Of a DNA stretch of 64,000 bases, positions 53,101-60,501 are shown piece by piece; within the stretch, counting starts at the first letter, position 1; every line of letters begins with the position of its first letter. The notes beneath the pieces were generated by a model, which saw only the letters and a list, made by a program, of their open reading frames with translations, searched no databases and was not told the origin of the DNA. Origin of the DNA: Burkholderia sp. H160. Lineage in GTDB: Bacteria; Pseudomonadota; Gammaproteobacteria; Burkholderiales; Burkholderiaceae. The position numbers and the translations under genes are program-made. Location: contig ABYL01000024.1 of assembly GCA_000173575.1 (NCBI GenBank), forward strand, positions 1 through 64,000, given 5' to 3'.

Positions 53101-53660
53101 GCGCTGGCCGAGCTACCAGTCGACTGGGCGAACACGCCGTTCGAGCTGATAACGGAGCCCTGATTCTCGATAGTCAGAGTCCCTTGACCGCTGTTGGCAA
53201 TGAGAACGGGACCGCTGTTCCTCCAGACTGAACCTGCGTCCGTGACCAGTCCCGTGCCGATGCCGGCGGCCATATAGCCCAGGCTGCTGTTGTTGGTGCT
53301 GTTATTGACTACTGTCCCGCCATTGGAAATCGTCAGGCTGCCCGGACCGTTGTTTCCGACACGGAACTCGCCATTGCTCGTCCACGTCGAGCCCGGATCC
53401 GAGACCGTCACGCTGCCGGAACTCCCAACGTTCTGCGCGACATAGCCTTGCCCGTTACTGACTATTCCGCCGTTGTGAATAATCAGCGTACCCTGACCGG
53501 ATTGTCCTACCGATAAAGTGGTCGAGCCCAGATCCCACGGACTTGCCCTGGTATCTGGGACGATTACGGTTTGCCCATTGCTAATGGATTGCGCGCGCAC
53601 CGCAATCGTGATTGCACATAAGGTCAATACTTTGGTGGTGTCGAACAGTATTCGCTTCAT
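50157..53660 (-). CDS. Type V autotransporter with passenger-associated repeats
   Basis: The 1167-residue protein has a signal peptide (MKRILFDTTKVLTLCAITIA), an N-terminal set of irregular beta-helix repeats (GQGTLIIHNGGIVSNG type), four near-identical 68-residue passenger-associated repeats (STYTGGTTISAGTLQLGNGG), a Pro-rich linker (PGPEEPSPPGPEGP) near residue 810 and a C-terminal autotransporter beta-barrel ending GLRYAW, the aromatic C-terminus recognised by BAM. It is exported to the surface; adhesion is typical but not shown. GGTGA seven bases before ATG 53660 is used; ATG 53672 is four codons up. No cleavage-specific motif seen. Confidence 0.92.
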   Translation of the reverse strand: MKRILFDTTKVLTLCAITIAVRAQSISNGQTVIVPDTRASPWDLGSTTLSVGQSGQGTLIIHNGGIVSNGQGYVAQNVGSSGSVTVSDPGSTWTSNGEFRVGNNGPGSLTISNGGTVVNNSTNNSSLGYMAAGIGTGLVTDAGSVWRNSGPVLIANSGQGTLTIENQGSVISSNGVFAQSTGSSASATVTGDGSTWTMSGSATVGNAGAGALLISNGAVVTTGQTASLASQVTGSGTVTVTGSGSTWTIGGNLIVSANGQATLNIENGGQVSAPAVIIAQHTGTGTLNIGAAAGDAPVAPGQLSAATVTFGAGTGTIVFNHTDTSGGYTFAPAVSGPGSVNVLNGVTVLTGNSTYTGGTAISGATLELGNGGSSGSITGNVANNGALAFNRSNTLTLAGVISGTGTVAQNGGGTTVLTGDSTYTGGTTISAGALQLGNGGTSGSITGNVTNNGTLAFNRSNTLTFGGVISGTGTVAQNGGGTTVLTANSTYTGGTTISAGTLQLGNGGTSGSITGNVTNNGTLAFNRSGTLIFDNVISGTGSVLQDGPGNTILTGNNTYTGGTTISDGTLELGNGGTSGSIAGVVSNDRTLEFDRSDTLTFGGIISGPGGVTQHGSGTTILTAASAYSGPTVIQRGTLAAGAADVFSPNSNFAVESGGTLALQGFDQTVPGLTNAGLVRTSGDPGTVLTTGSYIGNGGTLAIDTFLGDDSSPSDKLVINGGTASGTTNLAVTNAGGPGALTRGNGIPVVEVTNGGTTATGAFSLAGEVRGGAFDYRLFRGGTGGNLPDDWFLRTDFSVPGPEEPSPPGPEGPTLPAEEVLPPDPPPAVLPPGEYLIIGPELATYSVVQPLARQMGLTALGTLHERIGDTLTPAGGGNDNPGWGRSGWARVFGQQIDNRYRTFSDARASGSLVGVQAGVDIWRGSFLPGHHDAAGVYFAYGNSSADVDGLVTNAAATGYVLQHTGSVNLNGYAGGAYWTHYGPGGWYIDAVLQGTYYDGHASTQFARLPVSGSGLLTSVEAGYPIPLPLGPGFVLEPQLQLIWQHVGLDEANDGLGTVDPGSTSGVTGRLGVRGQWTITRANGQVWQPYVRTNLWRDWGAEATTTFSGVSGELLEQRVTRMDVAVGVTARLDTRMSLYSQFGYQFSINASSTGSRKGVWGDIGLRYAW
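51807..52622 (-). repeat. Four tandem 204-bp repeats in the autotransporter passenger
   Basis: Units start at 52622, 52418, 52214 and 52010 (minus strand), each 68 codons, and a fifth truncated unit follows at 51806. Units 2 and 3 are the most alike, with long identical stretches, which suggests recent duplication. Each unit begins TVLTxxSTYTGGT or TILTGNNTYTGGT. Confidence 0.9.
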
Positions 53661-54022
53661 ATCATTCACCATCGCCCAGTGAAGATCTGTTTGACCCTAC
53701 GCCTGTGTTCCGGCAGAGCCCGGTGGGGCCAGTCGAGACGGCGACACTAAGATGAGACGCAGGTGAGGCGCGCGAATACAGTGTGGAAAGACGGTCGGTT
53801 CAGAACCGGTCAGCCGGCGCGGCACCTGAAAATCCATCAAACAATAATAGCGAAAATATCGGCGATGGATTTTGCCGATTTTGTCCGCGCAGATCTCCCC
53901 AATGAATCTATACTCCCTGGTTGAATCAGAATCAGAAGCGCAAAACGGTTTGCAAACTTACCGGTTGAATTAAAAGCGGAAACAATTAATAAAAATAATT
54001 GAATCCGCGTATCGGAGAACAT
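53661..54022. other. Intergenic between autotransporter and copC
   Basis: About 360 bases with divergent promoters for the autotransporter (minus) and copC (plus). The part at 53870-54000 is strikingly AT-rich for this genome (AATAATAGCGAAAATATCGG, AATTAATAAAAATAATTG), a sign of promoter or H-NS-type silencing sequence. No gene seen. Confidence 0.5.
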
Positions 54023-54427
54023 ATGCGATTCGAACGCTTGCCGGGAATCCATGCGCAACGGGTATTAAGGATTGCGGCCGCGTGCGCCGCCGTTACCGCG
54101 CTAATGATCGTCAACTGCCAATTCGCGCAGGCTCACGCCTACCCGACCCACCAGGCGCCGGCGGCCGGCGCGACCGTCACGACCTCGCAGAAGGACGTCG
54201 TGATTGATTTTGATGACGGTCTTGAGCCCGCGTTCAGCTCGATTACCGTAAGGGACGCGCACATGAATGCCGTCACCAGGGGCAAGGCTGTCGTCGACGC
54301 GTCGAACAGGAAACGCATGTCGGTGGCCTTGGACCCACTGACTCCTGGCGTCTACACCGTTTCGTGGACGGCCGTCGCCGCAGACGGGCATCGCACGCAG
54401 GGGCACTACACGTTCACGGCGAAATGA
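54023..54427 (+). CDS. copC: CopC-like periplasmic copper-binding protein
   Basis: The 134-residue protein has a signal peptide (RVLRIAAACAAVTALMIVNC) cleaved so that mature protein starts HAYPTHQAPAAGATV; His38 as the new N-terminus, with Asp and His in the loop AADGHRTQGH, fits the Cu(II) site of CopC. The beta-barrel core ends HYTFTAK. GGAG seven bases before ATG 54023 supports the start. No copD or copAB gene is adjacent, so it is a solitary CopC, perhaps a copper chaperone or buffer. Confidence 0.92.
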   Translation: MRFERLPGIHAQRVLRIAAACAAVTALMIVNCQFAQAHAYPTHQAPAAGATVTTSQKDVVIDFDDGLEPAFSSITVRDAHMNAVTRGKAVVDASNRKRMSVALDPLTPGVYTVSWTAVAADGHRTQGHYTFTAK

Positions 54428-54446
54428 CGGTGGAGTGAAGCGATTC

Positions 54447-54490
54447 GGCGGTAGCTTTCCGACTTGCGTAGGATGACTACCGCCTTTGTT
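54447..54490 (+). terminator. Possible terminator after copC
   Basis: GGCGGTAG (54447-54454) and CTACCGCC (54477-54484) form an 8-bp perfect stem with a 22-base loop, followed by TTTGTTTTG. The loop is long, so the terminator is weaker than the one at 12353; a second CTACCGCC follows at 54498. Confidence 0.4.
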
Positions 54491-54545
54491 TTGGGCCTAC
54501 CGCCGGCCCGCGCGCCTGTCAGTTACCCACAACCGTTAGACGCGT

Positions 54546-56561
54546 TCAAAAATCGCTCCCGCCGTCTCGATCGTGCGGCTCGTCGTGCTTGCCGCCTCGG
54601 AACTGAAATGCGCTGAAGAGATCGTCGATTGCCGGTGCATTGACGGGGACATACGGATTCGAGGACCGTTGAACGGGATCGGGAAGGTTGTCGCGACTGC
54701 GCGAGGTAATCGGTTGCAGCGACCAGTTGCGTTCAATGAATTTGACGAGCGACACGTGATCCGAATACTCATGTACGACGTGGCCTCCGCGGGAATACGG
54801 GGAAACCACAATCAACGGAATGCGTGGCCCATCGCCGAAGAAGTCGAGCGGCTGGATATAGCCGGAGTCATAGTAGCCACCTCCCTCGTCCGTCGTAATG
54901 AAGATCGCGGTAGATGCCCACAGCTTCGGGTTCGCCTGAACGGAATCGATGATCTTGCGGACAAAACCCTCGTATAGACCAAACTTCGAGGACGCCGGGT
55001 GTCCATCGAGCAAGCCGCCAGGCTTCACAAAAGAGACTGCGGGCAGGGTGCCGTTCGTAATATCGGAATACAGGTTCGGCGTATCCTGCAGATGCGCCGA
55101 GACCAGCGCCGGATTGGTCATGATTGCCGTTTCATATAGAAACGGATTACAGATATTGCAGTAGACGTTCGTTGGAGAATTAGGATTGGCCACAAACGCG
55201 TTCCACCCTTCGCCGTAGTACTTCCATGAAATGCCTTTTGCGAGCAGAGTATCGGCGATTGTCCGCACAGGCGAGGGAGGAATGGTGAATGTGCTCGTAT
55301 TGACCGAGCCGTCCCCGTAGTAGCCCGGGTTGTAATTGTTCAGGAGATAGTACGTATTGGCCGCACAATTCGGATCGGGGTGATACGGTAGTGTGCCTAG
55401 ATAGTGACGAATTGCTCCGACGCCAGGTTGTTTCGGATCGGAGCAATTGCTATACGTGCCGCCCGAATATCCGTCCTGCTGATACCAGTTGTTGGTGCCT
55501 GACATTGGCCGCGGGTTCTCGATCTCGTTCTGCGGCGGCGTTGTCGCATTGCCGTTGCCGTCCGTGTAATAGAGTGCGTCGGCCGTCCCGATCATGATGC
55601 TATTCGCGCCCGTACCGCCCATCACCGGCTGGTGGTAGTTGTCGCTAATGGTGTAGTGCCGCGCCAGCTCCGTGAAATACTGCATGTCGCCGCTGTTCAC
55701 GTTATAAAACCCCAAGGCCGTCGCGCCCTCGTGGGTCGTCTGATCGTTGAAGTTGGCCGCTTGAGACTTGCCATTCGACCCGGCGCCTATGGTGACCTCG
55801 ACCCATGCGACCAGATCCATTTTGCAGCCGCTCGGATTATCGGACGTCTTATGCTCCACGTTGCAGTCAGCCTGCTGCCAGTTCTGGTAGAAGCGATGCA
55901 CAGGGCTATTCATATACTGGTCGTAGTTCGGTCCGACACGCGAGATTTGATAAGGTCCGTTAGGCAAGTTGTAGAGGTTCGACCCGAAACGAGTGTCGGG
56001 CACGTCGTTCGGGAGCCCCGTTGCCCCAGTGGTCAAATGAACGAGATCGTGCGGATTGAGGGCGTAGCCTTCGGCCGCCTGTGCGGTCGCAATTGTCGCG
56101 AATGGCGGCGGGCTCGCATCGCTCGCGGCGGTCGGTGCCGAGCCTGTGTTCGGCGCCGGCAATACCGAATAGGGTTGCTTCGATCCAGGACTCGCCTCGA
56201 ACCGTGACGGATTGTTTGCCTTTGCCGTGTATTGCGCGGCGAGCGAGAAGTTCGGTCCGGGCGCGCCATCCGCCGTGATGATGCCCTTGGATAACAGGTT
56301 CGAGATGGTCTCGTGTTCGCGAGGTTGATACGCGCCGAACACGTGATCGAACGTTCGGTTCTCGCCCACGATAACGATGACGTGCTGGATCGGCGTTGCG
56401 GTGGTCGAAGAGGGATCCGTTGCGGGTTGCGACTGGCTGTCTGCAACAGCGCAATAGAACGTCGTGCCCAACGCTAGTGCAATCGCAGCACCTAGCGTCG
56501 GAATCGGCGGCAGTTGAAGGCTTGATCTCGATCGCTGTCTCATGGCGTTCTCCAATGACAT
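54546..56561 (-). CDS. Secreted phospholipase C/acid phosphatase (AcpA) family protein
   Basis: The 671-residue protein has an N-terminal signal peptide (around LGAAIALALGTTFYCAVADS) and the PLC/AcpA superfamily start IQHVIVIVGENRTFDHVFGA, where Glu-Asn-Arg-Thr-Phe-Asp includes the metal-binding residues. Further motifs are GTGANSIMIGTADALYYTDG, FITTDEGGGYYDSGYIQP (metal Asp/Glu) and SPYSRGGHVVHEYSDHVSLV. Members split phosphate esters or phosphodiesters outside the cytoplasm. GAGGAGGAAG seven bases before ATG 56561 is a strong site. Unlike hemolytic PLC there is no C-terminal DUF756 repeat pair; the C-terminus ends soon after the catalytic domain. Confidence 0.92.
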   Translation of the reverse strand: MSLENAMRQRSRSSLQLPPIPTLGAAIALALGTTFYCAVADSQSQPATDPSSTTATPIQHVIVIVGENRTFDHVFGAYQPREHETISNLLSKGIITADGAPGPNFSLAAQYTAKANNPSRFEASPGSKQPYSVLPAPNTGSAPTAASDASPPPFATIATAQAAEGYALNPHDLVHLTTGATGLPNDVPDTRFGSNLYNLPNGPYQISRVGPNYDQYMNSPVHRFYQNWQQADCNVEHKTSDNPSGCKMDLVAWVEVTIGAGSNGKSQAANFNDQTTHEGATALGFYNVNSGDMQYFTELARHYTISDNYHQPVMGGTGANSIMIGTADALYYTDGNGNATTPPQNEIENPRPMSGTNNWYQQDGYSGGTYSNCSDPKQPGVGAIRHYLGTLPYHPDPNCAANTYYLLNNYNPGYYGDGSVNTSTFTIPPSPVRTIADTLLAKGISWKYYGEGWNAFVANPNSPTNVYCNICNPFLYETAIMTNPALVSAHLQDTPNLYSDITNGTLPAVSFVKPGGLLDGHPASSKFGLYEGFVRKIIDSVQANPKLWASTAIFITTDEGGGYYDSGYIQPLDFFGDGPRIPLIVVSPYSRGGHVVHEYSDHVSLVKFIERNWSLQPITSRSRDNLPDPVQRSSNPYVPVNAPAIDDLFSAFQFRGGKHDEPHDRDGGSDF

Positions 56562-56926
56562 GGTTCACTTCCTCCTCGTTGGGTAGCGGAACGACTGCCT
56601 CCGCAAATCCTTACCGCGTGTTACAAGGAATGAACGTAGAGCGCCCGGATGACGAATCCGAGACGCTGAGAAGAACAATTCTTGCCGGTCACATGACGGA
56701 ACTTACAATCACATACGATAATCGTTTCGATGCGTAGGGCCGGTGATGGCGTGTCGCCGTGGCGGATAAGCCTGCTATGCTTTCCGTGATGGAAGTCAGC
56801 GCTTGAAACAATGTTCTTTGCGCTGAAAAGACGCTCTGGAATCAGACTTCGGTGAGCAAACCCAAGCGTTCGTGAAAGAACATAGAGTCCGTTGGAACCC
56901 GGCGGCCGCTATATCGCCATACTGAT
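56562..56926. other. Intergenic, nothing recognised
   Basis: About 365 bases between the PLC-family gene start and the end of the CHAD gene, both on the minus strand. The left part must contain the PLC promoter. No gene or clear repeat found. Confidence 0.4.
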
Positions 56927-57838
56927 TCAACTGGCAATGGCTCGTACTCGACGTGATGCTGCAAGCATTTGTTGGCACTTCTGTTCTTCTAACCACTGAA
57001 GCGATTTCTGCACGACCTCGGGCGGAACCGCATCGAATGACGCGCTGCGGATCAGGGTCTCGCTTGCGACAATGTCGTTGAACTGGCCCAGCTGGTTCTG
57101 CACGGACGTCAACTCCCTGAGGGTGCGATTGCGTCCGCCTTTGATAACCGGTTGAAAAAACTCGAGCAGATACCGAAGCTTTTTGCCCGCTTTTCGAACG
57201 TCGTGCAGATCTTCTTCGTGAATGGCTTCGCCGCGTGTTGCACGCCTGCTTCGTTTCTGGAGTGCGCGCTGCGCAAGAAGAACGCGCTTCCTGGCGAACG
57301 GCCGGATTGGAAGGTCATGGCAATACGACTGCAGCGTGGTTTGCGCGCGCAGCAGGACATCGTTCAGGAACGCCTCGACATCGTCGCTCCTGATCATTGC
57401 CTGGCTATGCACCACAGCCTGTGCGCGCTTCTCGCGCGCGGCGGCCACGAGCATTTCGACCGACGCGTCCGAATCCTGAGCTTTCTTCAGCAAGTCGCCT
57501 GCGATATCCCAGTCGCGCGTTCCCCCTGCCACTGCCGCGAGACGCTTGAACTCTTCGATTGCTTGCGCGGTCGCTTCTTTTTCAAGGTAGGGCGAATACG
57601 CCCAGTACAGCGCACGAAGTTTTCTGAACCCGACGCGAAGCTGGTGAAACTGTTCCGCATCGCCGTTCGCGGAGAGTTCTCGCGCCCTCCGCACTGTCTC
57701 GGCTACGACCGGCGTCACCAGAGAGGCAAAGGTACTGGCAACAGAACTCGTCTTGGAGAGTGATAAGCCCGCGCGCCGGTTGTCGGTTTTGAAGAGAGCG
57801 ATCGGCTGCGGCAAGCGCCAGTCACCATCCATATCCAT
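56927..57838 (-). CDS. CHAD domain protein
   Basis: The 303-residue protein is a CHAD domain (conserved histidine alpha-helical domain): FHQLRVGFRKLRALYWAYSP near residue 65 and IHEEDLHDVRKAGKKLRYLL near 220 are the two signature helices with conserved His and basic residues. CHAD proteins bind polyphosphate granules. I take ATG 57838 (GAGGCTGAA upstream); the frame is open to 57886. There is no CYTH domain in the same chain. Neighbouring Nudix and phosphatase-family genes are compatible with phosphate metabolism, but they lie in separate units. Confidence 0.9.
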   Translation of the reverse strand: MDMDGDWRLPQPIALFKTDNRRAGLSLSKTSSVASTFASLVTPVVAETVRRARELSANGDAEQFHQLRVGFRKLRALYWAYSPYLEKEATAQAIEEFKRLAAVAGGTRDWDIAGDLLKKAQDSDASVEMLVAAAREKRAQAVVHSQAMIRSDDVEAFLNDVLLRAQTTLQSYCHDLPIRPFARKRVLLAQRALQKRSRRATRGEAIHEEDLHDVRKAGKKLRYLLEFFQPVIKGGRNRTLRELTSVQNQLGQFNDIVASETLIRSASFDAVPPEVVQKSLQWLEEQKCQQMLAASRRVRAIAS

Positions 57839-58266
57839 TTCAGCCTCGGGTCGAATAGAAAAAAAGTTGTACCCAGACCTTAGCACAGTGACTGACCTTC
57901 ACGAGTTGAGTCTCAGAAGCCCGGAGTTCTCGTTAGCGAGTGATCTTCACTGGCGCAATATTCGCGAATTCCGTGGTCTGAAGAAAGCTTGTCTGCATAT
58001 GCGGTGTTACGGATCGACATGCAGTTCCACTGTCGCGCGTCCTGGCACGGTGCCGCGGCACTGCCGTAAAAATAGCATGGTTTATGACATTTTGATGAAT
58101 TGCATTTTTCCGGTGTGGCGTACACACTCTCGTGAAGTCATAACATTGCCGTATTCGCGCTGTTCTGTATTAAGATGACCAGCTACGTCGAGTACCGGTA
58201 CTGTCCGCAAGACTGGCGCATTAAGCGCGCCACGGAAAATACCTGTGAACGGAGTGGGAGTTCGAT
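57839..58266. other. Gene-free stretch with 12-bp palindrome
   Basis: About 430 bases without a credible gene. AT-rich in parts. AGTACCGGTACT at 58191-58202 is a perfect 12-bp palindrome 65 bases before the Nudix start and could be an operator. The short frames on either strand lack start sites or motifs. Confidence 0.5.
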
Positions 58267-58635
58267 TTGAAGAAACGCGCCACCGTAATCTGTTGCAGAG
58301 GTAAGCGAATTCTCCTGGTCGCCCGCAGTCAGTCGAAGTGGACTTTGCCGGGTGGGATTCTCAAGCGCGGAGAGCATCTCCTGGACGCGGCGCTTCGGGA
58401 ACTCAAGGAAGAAACGCGACTTTCCGGGAAGTCACTCAAGTACCTCTTCAACGTCCGCGGAAAACAGAAGCACCACCATGTGTTCACCTGCGAAATCTCG
58501 AATCGCGCCAAAGCTCGCCCGAGCAACGAGATATCCAGATGCCGATGGTTTCACCTCGACGACATTCCCCGCCTGACGACCAGCACGCCGACGATCGACA
58601 TCGTGAATCTCATGAGTCAACGGCGCAAGAAGTAG
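58267..58635 (+). CDS. Nudix hydrolase
   Basis: The 122-residue protein starts at TTG 58267 (GGAGTGGGAG upstream) and carries a Nudix box at residues 30-52: G-x5-E-x7-RELxEE (the later Gly replaced by Arg), inside GILKRGEHLLDAALRELKEE. It hydrolyses a nucleoside diphosphate linked to another group, or inorganic or diphosphoinositol polyphosphates; the short basic form resembles diadenosine/diphosphoinositol polyphosphate phosphohydrolases. The CHAD (polyphosphate) gene close by makes polyphosphate a possible link (inference). Convergent with the 91-aa gene. Confidence 0.9.
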   Translation: MKKRATVICCRGKRILLVARSQSKWTLPGGILKRGEHLLDAALRELKEETRLSGKSLKYLFNVRGKQKHHHVFTCEISNRAKARPSNEISRCRWFHLDDIPRLTTSTPTIDIVNLMSQRRKK

Positions 58636-58636
58636 C

Positions 58637-58912
58637 CTAGATTTTCAAAAGCATGACGCGCGTGTGCGGATCCTGCACGCCGCCTTCTGCGACCGCCGCG
58701 ATGATCCGCTGCCGGTTGAGCTGGTAAGCCAGATTAAGCTGTTGCTGGGAAGAATCCGCGGCACCAAGTTGCGCGACAACCAGGTGAGCCGGCAACGCAT
58801 AGGAGCAGAAACCCCAGCCAGGCCCGAAGGCTGAAAAGTGGATCTCGTCATTGGCGAAAACGGGCTGCGACAAACTCAAGGCATGTTCGACCGGTACGGT
58901 GGTGCGACTCAT
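58637..58912 (-). CDS. DUF1488-like small protein, 91 aa
   Basis: The 91-residue cytoplasmic protein starts MSRTTVPVEHALSLSQPVFA with a beta-rich first half (IHFSAFGPGWGFCSYALPAH) and a helical second half (LNLAYQLNRQRIIAAVAEGG). The plan, beta strands, then ALPAHLV-like segment, then RxxIxxxA helix, is like the DUF1488 family, but I am not sure. Its function is unknown. It ends two bases after the Nudix stop on the opposite strand. The CGS-family gene lies 100 bases upstream on the same strand. Confidence 0.6.
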   Translation of the reverse strand: MSRTTVPVEHALSLSQPVFANDEIHFSAFGPGWGFCSYALPAHLVVAQLGAADSSQQQLNLAYQLNRQRIIAAVAEGGVQDPHTRVMLLKI

Positions 58913-59014
58913 CGTTTAGACCCTCGTGAGGCGTAAAGCGCCGATTGCACTGCCAGAAGCTGGACGAGCGAGGCCGGCGCACCAGCCTCGCCCGGAATTT
59001 CAAAAGCCTGAAAA

Positions 59015-60256
59015 CTACGCCGCGAACTTCAGCGCTTGTGCAAAATCCGCAATCAGGTCGTCGATATCCTCGATGCCCACGGACAGCCGCAGCATGCCGT
59101 CGGAAATACCCATCGCCTTGCGCGTTTCCGGCCCGGCTTCGAAAAAGATCGTCGGCGCGACGGGAATGATCAGCGTGCGCGTGTCGCCGAGACCGGTCGC
59201 CTTGATCGGCAGCTTGAGCGCGTTGACGACTTCGATCATGCGATCCGCGTTGAGCAATTCGAACGCCAACAGCCACGACGCGCCCTTGAACAGCGTCTGT
59301 GCAATCTCGTATTGCGGATGGCTCTTCAGGCCAGGATAGAACACTTTGCCGACCGCTTCGTGCCCTTCGAGAAACTGCGCGAGTGCGAGCGCATTGTCGC
59401 TGCTTTGCTTCATGCGCAAGGCGAGCGTTTCCGCGCCCATCGCGATGGAGTGCGCCTGCTCGGACGACAATGCCGCACCCATGTCGCGCAGGCCTTTCTT
59501 GCGGATCTGCAGAAGCCCCTGATCCTTCGCCGCCGAACGCCGGTAATCGTCGGCGATATTCGGATACGCGCTCCAGTCGAACAGGCCCGTATCCGTCACT
59601 GCGCCGCCGAGTGCGGCGCCATGACCCGCGATGGTCTTCGTCAATGAGTTGATAACGAGGCTCGCGCCGACCGCCTTCGGCTTGAACAATGCGGGCGAGG
59701 TGATCGTGTTATCGACGACGTACGCGATGCCGCGCTCACGGCACACGTTGCCGATACCTTGCAGGTCGGGAATCTGCGTGCCCGGATTCGCAATGGTTTC
59801 GACGAACACCATGCGCGTATTCGTCCGGATCGAGTTCTTCACGTCGTCGACGTTGCGCGCATCGACGGTCGTGACTTCGACGCCGAGCGTCCGCAATGTG
59901 CCGAACAGACTGTTGGTGTTGCCGAACACGTAACGGCTCGACACGAGATGATCGCCCGCGCGCAGGAGCGTGAGGAACGTCGCCGTGATGGCCGCCATGC
60001 CGGTGCTGAAGCAGATCGTGCCGACGCCTTCTTCAAGGACGGTGATCTTGCGCTCGAGCGCGGCGGTCGTGGGGGTGCCTTGCCGTGCGTAATTGAAGCC
60101 GCCTTTCTTCGTGCCCTGGAACACGCCGATCAGGTCCTCGACGCGCTCGAAACCATATTGCACGGACGTATGAACTGGCTGACGCAAGGCGCCGTGCTCA
60201 GTGCCCATGATTCTGTCGCCGTGAACGATGCCAGTGGTGAAACCCTGCTTGTCCAT
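59015..60256 (-). CDS. Cystathionine gamma-synthase family PLP enzyme
   Basis: The 413-residue enzyme is a Cys/Met metabolism PLP-dependent protein. The PLP lysine is Lys207 in NSLTKTIAGHG; FNYARQGTPTTAALERKITV near 54 and VVDNTITSPALFKPKAVGAS near 180 are typical. It resembles cystathionine gamma-synthase/beta-lyase or methionine gamma-lyase relatives in which the chain is slightly longer, and which often have unassigned function; exact reaction cannot be read. ATG 60256 begins MDKQGFTTGIVHGDRIMGTE, matching relatives. Confidence 0.9.
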   Translation of the reverse strand: MDKQGFTTGIVHGDRIMGTEHGALRQPVHTSVQYGFERVEDLIGVFQGTKKGGFNYARQGTPTTAALERKITVLEEGVGTICFSTGMAAITATFLTLLRAGDHLVSSRYVFGNTNSLFGTLRTLGVEVTTVDARNVDDVKNSIRTNTRMVFVETIANPGTQIPDLQGIGNVCRERGIAYVVDNTITSPALFKPKAVGASLVINSLTKTIAGHGAALGGAVTDTGLFDWSAYPNIADDYRRSAAKDQGLLQIRKKGLRDMGAALSSEQAHSIAMGAETLALRMKQSSDNALALAQFLEGHEAVGKVFYPGLKSHPQYEIAQTLFKGASWLLAFELLNADRMIEVVNALKLPIKATGLGDTRTLIIPVAPTIFFEAGPETRKAMGISDGMLRLSVGIEDIDDLIADFAQALKFAA

Positions 60257-60501
60257 TCCTTCTCCGCTTTTCAGGTCGATTACTTACGGCCAATTATCGC
60301 CTGTAACCGCTAGTCCGCGAAGTCTTTAGCGTCCCGTCCCGCAGCCCGGACACCCCGAACTAGCCGATTCCGGGGCATCCCGGCCAAATCAGCTTTCGCA
60401 CATTGGTGCAACTAACCGTCTGCGCGCGGAAAGTCGGCGCTGTTTCCAGGGTTGACTGGCCTCGTTAGCTTTAGTCATCATTGATCAGCGAGGGAGCGAA
60501 A

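Noticed and set aside
60257-60501. SAM or SAH riboswitch before the CGS-family gene
   Set aside because: I could not fold a recognisable core; a covariance search would be needed to revive it.
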